Shown: positions 5,650 through 7,806 of the stretch, in pieces
Position numbering within the stretch: position 1 is the first letter of the stretch
Layout: each line of letters begins with the position of its first letter
Made by a program: the position numbers and the translations under genes
From: Thermoleophilaceae bacterium
Lineage (GTDB): Bacteria; Actinomycetota; Thermoleophilia; Solirubrobacterales; JACPNS01
Direction of reading: 5' to 3'
NCBI GenBank assembly: GCA_016463365.1
Contig: JAEMRJ010000106.1
Location: 1 to 7,806, forward strand
DNA: 7,806 bases
The notes under the pieces: generated by a model
Database searches by the model: none
What the model saw: the letters and a program-made list of their open reading frames with translations, nothing else
What the model was told of the DNA's origin: nothing

Positions 5650-6573
5650 TCAGCGAGCGGCGGCCTGAATTGCGCGCGCGACCTGCGTCGAGTGCACCCA
5701 GGTCTGCATGTGGCCGCCCGAAAGCGCGATGTATTTTGCATTCGGAAGCTCACCGGCCATCGCCTCGACGGCCGAAGTCGGCACGAGCTTGTCGCCCGTG
5801 CCCTGGATCACCCAGGCCGGCGTGCGGGTTGAGCCGTACTTCTCTGCAAGCTGATCCACCACCCCGCCGAAGTCCAGCTCTTCATCGGCGAAAGTCTTCA
5901 GGTCGCTCGACTTGAGATTCACGGCTTTCAGTTGTTCCTCGTAGACCGGGTTGGTCGGATCCGGCTCAAACGCCTTCTTGACCTGCGGATCTGTCGTGGC
6001 GGTGAGCATCAACTGGCCGAACGTGGCGTTCACAATCGGCTGGACCACTGGAAGCTGCAGCACCTTGACCAGCTGCGCCTGGAGCTTGTTGAACGGATTT
6101 TCGCCATTTGGATCGACGCCTGGATCGACCGGCACAATCGCCCGCGTCTGGCGTGGATACTTCTGCGCGTAGGCAAGCGCAAGCGTGCCGCCGTATGAGT
6201 GCCCTGCAATCACCGGCCTCTTCAGGTTCAGCTGCTCGGTCAACGCGTGGATCGCTGTGACCTGCTCGTCAAAGGGCACATATTCGCCGCTCGAGAAGCC
6301 GTATCCCGGGCGGTCGATCGCGATCGTACGGCGGCCCGGAAGTTTTTCCTGGACGCTCTTCCAGTCGAGATACGTACCGGGATGCCCGTGGATCATCACC
6401 ACGGTCGGCTCGCGGCCGGGCGTCTCGACGTAGTGAAACTTCACGCCCTGCGCCGTCGCGAACTTGCTCCCGGACGGGAGCGGCGGCTCGGCGGGCAGCC
6501 TGCCCCAGGTCCAGTTGAGGATGAGGACCGCGATGACAGCGGCGATCAGGAGCTTGCGAAAGATGGTTCCCAT
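5650..6573 (-). CDS. Membrane-anchored alpha/beta hydrolase (first of a tandem pair)
   Basis: A 307-residue alpha/beta hydrolase with a short basic start (MGTIFRK) and a hydrophobic helix at about residues 8-22, best read as an N-terminal anchor or uncleaved signal. The linker GRLPAEPP follows (24-31). The motifs are IHGHPGTYLDW (61-71) for the oxyanion hole, AIDRPGYGFS (85-94), GHSYGG with nucleophile Ser126, the acid Asp261 in GTGDKLVP and His288 in SGGHMQTW. The triad is complete and the length is ordinary. A Pro/Gln-rich helical cap lies at about 150-235. It shares anchor, linker and motif order with the gene downstream, so the two look like a tandem duplication that has since diverged. 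A serine nucleophile fits esterase, lipase or peptidase-like use; the substrate is unknown. The ATG at 6573 has no Shine-Dalgarno, and a TACGCT box nine bases upstream suggests a very short leader. It diverges from the mutase gene across 57 bases. Confidence 0.86.
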   Translation of the reverse strand: MGTIFRKLLIAAVIAVLILNWTWGRLPAEPPLPSGSKFATAQGVKFHYVETPGREPTVVMIHGHPGTYLDWKSVQEKLPGRRTIAIDRPGYGFSSGEYVPFDEQVTAIHALTEQLNLKRPVIAGHSYGGTLALAYAQKYPRQTRAIVPVDPGVDPNGENPFNKLQAQLVKVLQLPVVQPIVNATFGQLMLTATTDPQVKKAFEPDPTNPVYEEQLKAVNLKSSDLKTFADEELDFGGVVDQLAEKYGSTRTPAWVIQGTGDKLVPTSAVEAMAGELPNAKYIALSGGHMQTWVHSTQVARAIQAAAR

Positions 6574-6582
6574 AGGCGGGCG

Positions 6583-6588
6583 AGCGTA
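6583..6588 (-). promoter_or_regulatory. Candidate -10 box for the tandem hydrolase operon
   Basis: On the minus strand TACGCT (6588 to 6583) fits TAnnnT and lies nine bases before the ATG at 6573. The surrounding ACGGTACGCT closely matches the ACGGTACTCT that stands at the same distance before the metallo-hydrolase gene. No -35 is recognisable. Its polymerase footprint would overlap the divergent mutase promoter. Confidence 0.35.
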
Positions 6589-6594
6589 CCGTCA

Positions 6595-6630
6595 TTGGTC
6601 GAGGTGGAGCGCTCAAATACAATTTGTCAC
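6595..6630 (+). promoter_or_regulatory. Sigma70-type promoter of the mutase gene, giving a leaderless transcript
   Basis: TTGGTC (6595-6600) serves as a partial -35, followed by an exact 17-base spacer and a near-consensus -10, TACAAT (6618-6623). Seven bases separate the -10 from the ATG at 6631, so transcription should begin at or one base before the A of the start codon. No Shine-Dalgarno lies in front of the ATG. The A/T-rich stretch 6615-6627 stands out against the GC-rich surroundings. This is the strongest promoter in the window. Confidence 0.65.
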
Positions 6631-7806
6631 ATGAGCAACCACCGTCTCCCCCAGCCAGACCGCCCATGGGTCATGAGGACCTACAGCGGCCACAGCAACG
6701 CCAAGAAGTCCAACGAGCTTTACCGCAAGAACATCGCAAAGGGCCAGACCGGCCTTTCGATCGCCTTCGACCTGCCGACGCAGACGGGCTACGACGCGGA
6801 CGACGAACTGGCCAAGGGCGAAGTCGGCAAAGTGGGCGTGTCGGTCGCGCACAAGCAGGACATGCACACGCTGCTCGACGGCATTGATCTGCGCAACATG
6901 AACACCTCGATGACGATCAACGCCACGGCGATGTGGCTGCTCAGCCTTTACATCGCAACGGCAGACGAGAACGGCGTCGATCAGGCCGAGCTTTCCGGCA
7001 CGACCCAGAACGACATCCTGAAGGAATACCTCTCGCGCGGAACCTACGCCTTCCCGCCCGGTCCGTCGATGCGCCTGATCGCCGACATGGTCAGCCACAC
7101 GGTCAACCATGTTCCCAAATGGAACCCGATCAACATCTGCAGCTACCACCTGCAGGAGGCCGGCGCAACGCCCGTCCAGGAGATCGCCTACTCGATGAGC
7201 AACGCGATCGCAGTGCTTGATTCGGTGAAGGCGCGCGGTCAGGTCTCTGACGAAGACTTCCCGAAGGTTTTCGGTCGCATCAGCTTCTTCGTCAATGCCG
7301 GCATACGCTTTGTCGAAGAGCACGCCAAGCTCCGCGCGATGGGCCAGCTGTGGACCGAGCTGGCCGACCGCTACGGCGTCGAGGACGAGAAGCTCCGCCG
7401 ATTCCGTTACGGCGTGCAGGTCAACTCTCTGGGCCTGACCGAGGCCCAGCCCGAGAACAACATTCAGCGCATCGTGCTCGAAGCGCTTGCGGTGACGATC
7501 GGTCGCGACGCCCGCGCCCGCGCGCTGCAGCTCCCCGCATGGAACGAGGCCCTGGGCCTGCCGCGCGCATGGGATCAGCAGTGGGCGCTGCGAATCCAGC
7601 AGGTGCTGGCATTCGAAACCGACCTGCTCGACTACCCAGACATTTTCGAGGGATCGATCGTGATGGACGGACTGGTCGATGAACTCGTCACCGGCGCGAA
7701 GGCCGAGATGGCGATCGTCGAGGAACACGGCGGCGCAGTCGAGGCAGTGCCGTACATGAAGTCTGCTCTGGTCGAGAGCCACAGCCGCCGCGTCAGCGCG
7801 ATCGAG
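6631..7806 (+). CDS. ecm: Ethylmalonyl-CoA mutase, N-terminal part (3' end outside window)
   Basis: A coenzyme B12-dependent mutase of the methylmalonyl-CoA mutase family, converting ethylmalonyl-CoA to methylsuccinyl-CoA in the cytoplasm. The visible 392 residues cover most of the substrate-binding TIM barrel; MeaA/Ecm proteins are usually about 650-680 residues, so the linker and C-terminal B12-binding domain lie beyond the window. RPWVMRTYSGHS (residues 11-22) and the signature DLPTQTGYD (47-55) are present. PTQTGYD is what I expect of MeaA/Ecm, where methylmalonyl-CoA mutases read ATHRGYD. Further motifs are NTSMTINATA (91-100), SGTTQNDILKEYLSRGTY, CSYHLQEAGAT with the conserved His173, and NSLGLTEAQPENN. 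A methylmalonyl-CoA mutase large subunit or another acyl-CoA mutase is the alternative, made less likely by this signature and by ccr nearby. The ATG at 6631 is set by the promoter immediately upstream. The same gene is called meaA in methylotrophs. Confidence 0.9.
   Translation, partial: MSNHRLPQPDRPWVMRTYSGHSNAKKSNELYRKNIAKGQTGLSIAFDLPTQTGYDADDELAKGEVGKVGVSVAHKQDMHTLLDGIDLRNMNTSMTINATAMWLLSLYIATADENGVDQAELSGTTQNDILKEYLSRGTYAFPPGPSMRLIADMVSHTVNHVPKWNPINICSYHLQEAGATPVQEIAYSMSNAIAVLDSVKARGQVSDEDFPKVFGRISFFVNAGIRFVEEHAKLRAMGQLWTELADRYGVEDEKLRRFRYGVQVNSLGLTEAQPENNIQRIVLEALAVTIGRDARARALQLPAWNEALGLPRAWDQQWALRIQQVLAFETDLLDYPDIFEGSIVMDGLVDELVTGAKAEMAIVEEHGGAVEAVPYMKSALVESHSRRVSAIE

Noticed and set aside
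4732..5832. Long plus-strand open frame (366 codons)
   Set aside because: It is antisense to the two hydrolase genes with intact catalytic triads. The translation shows no family motif.
6619..6627. Short palindrome ACAA-T-TTGT as an operator
   Set aside because: The arms are only four bases and it is made by the -10 box itself. There is no second copy in the window to support a regulator site.
6613..7782. Long minus-strand open frame (389 codons)
   Set aside because: It is antisense to the mutase, whose sequence is strongly conserved. The translation is a compositional shadow.
6631..7806. Reading the mutase as methylmalonyl-CoA mutase
   Set aside because: The PTQTGYD segment and overall wording fit MeaA/Ecm better than the ATHRGYD form of methylmalonyl-CoA mutase, and ccr is close by. 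The unseen C-terminus leaves a small doubt.
1..7806. Mobile elements, CRISPR arrays, tRNA or rRNA genes, riboswitches
   Set aside because: No transposase motifs, spaced direct repeats, tRNA-like cloverleaf or long noncoding stretch were found. All gaps are 57 bases or shorter.

Overview
This is a GC-rich, tightly packed bacterial window holding nine protein genes: seven complete, and one cut at each edge. No gap between genes exceeds 57 bases. I see no tRNA, rRNA, CRISPR array, insertion sequence or phage gene. Codons are strongly G/C-ending and several genes lack a Shine-Dalgarno site, with promoter -10 boxes placed right against the start codon. Together with an actinobacterial-looking ClpS and the ethylmalonyl-CoA pathway, this suggests a high-GC actinobacterium, perhaps of the Thermoleophilia/Solirubrobacterales type. 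That placement is an inference from protein character, not from a marker gene.

The two edge genes give the clearest biology. The left edge carries the C-terminal part of crotonyl-CoA carboxylase/reductase (ccr). The right edge carries the N-terminal part of a B12-dependent mutase that looks like ethylmalonyl-CoA mutase (ecm, also called meaA). Both belong to the ethylmalonyl-CoA pathway for assimilating acetyl-CoA (acetate, fatty acids, C1/C2 substrates) or for supplying ethylmalonyl-CoA. Here they are about 5.5 kb apart, with seven other genes between them.

Layout from left to right. (1) A plus-strand operon, ccr - small dimeric alpha/beta-barrel (ABM-like) protein - soluble alpha/beta hydrolase, has gaps of 5 and 6 bases. 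(2) A minus-strand pair, metallo-beta-lactamase-fold hydrolase then ClpS adaptor, has one base between stop and start. It converges on the first operon with a 9-base gap spanned by a hairpin. (3) A plus-strand FAD-dependent oxidoreductase diverges from the metallo-hydrolase across a gap of at most 43 bases that may hold back-to-back promoters. (4) Two minus-strand, membrane-anchored alpha/beta hydrolases are in tandem and look like paralogs; the second overlaps the oxidoreductase stop by 12 bases. (5) The plus-strand mutase diverges from them across 57 bases containing a clear sigma70-type promoter, and its mRNA should be essentially leaderless.

The ccr operon and the mutase fit one metabolic job. 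Three alpha/beta hydrolases, a metallo-hydrolase, an FAD enzyme and an ABM-like protein surround them. Together these could form an accessory set for processing acyl esters, thioesters or oxidised lipids, but no substrate can be read from the sequence. I found no overtly novel system. The best leads are the ccr-ABM-hydrolase operon, the MBL-ClpS pair, and the recurring promoter placement next to start codons.
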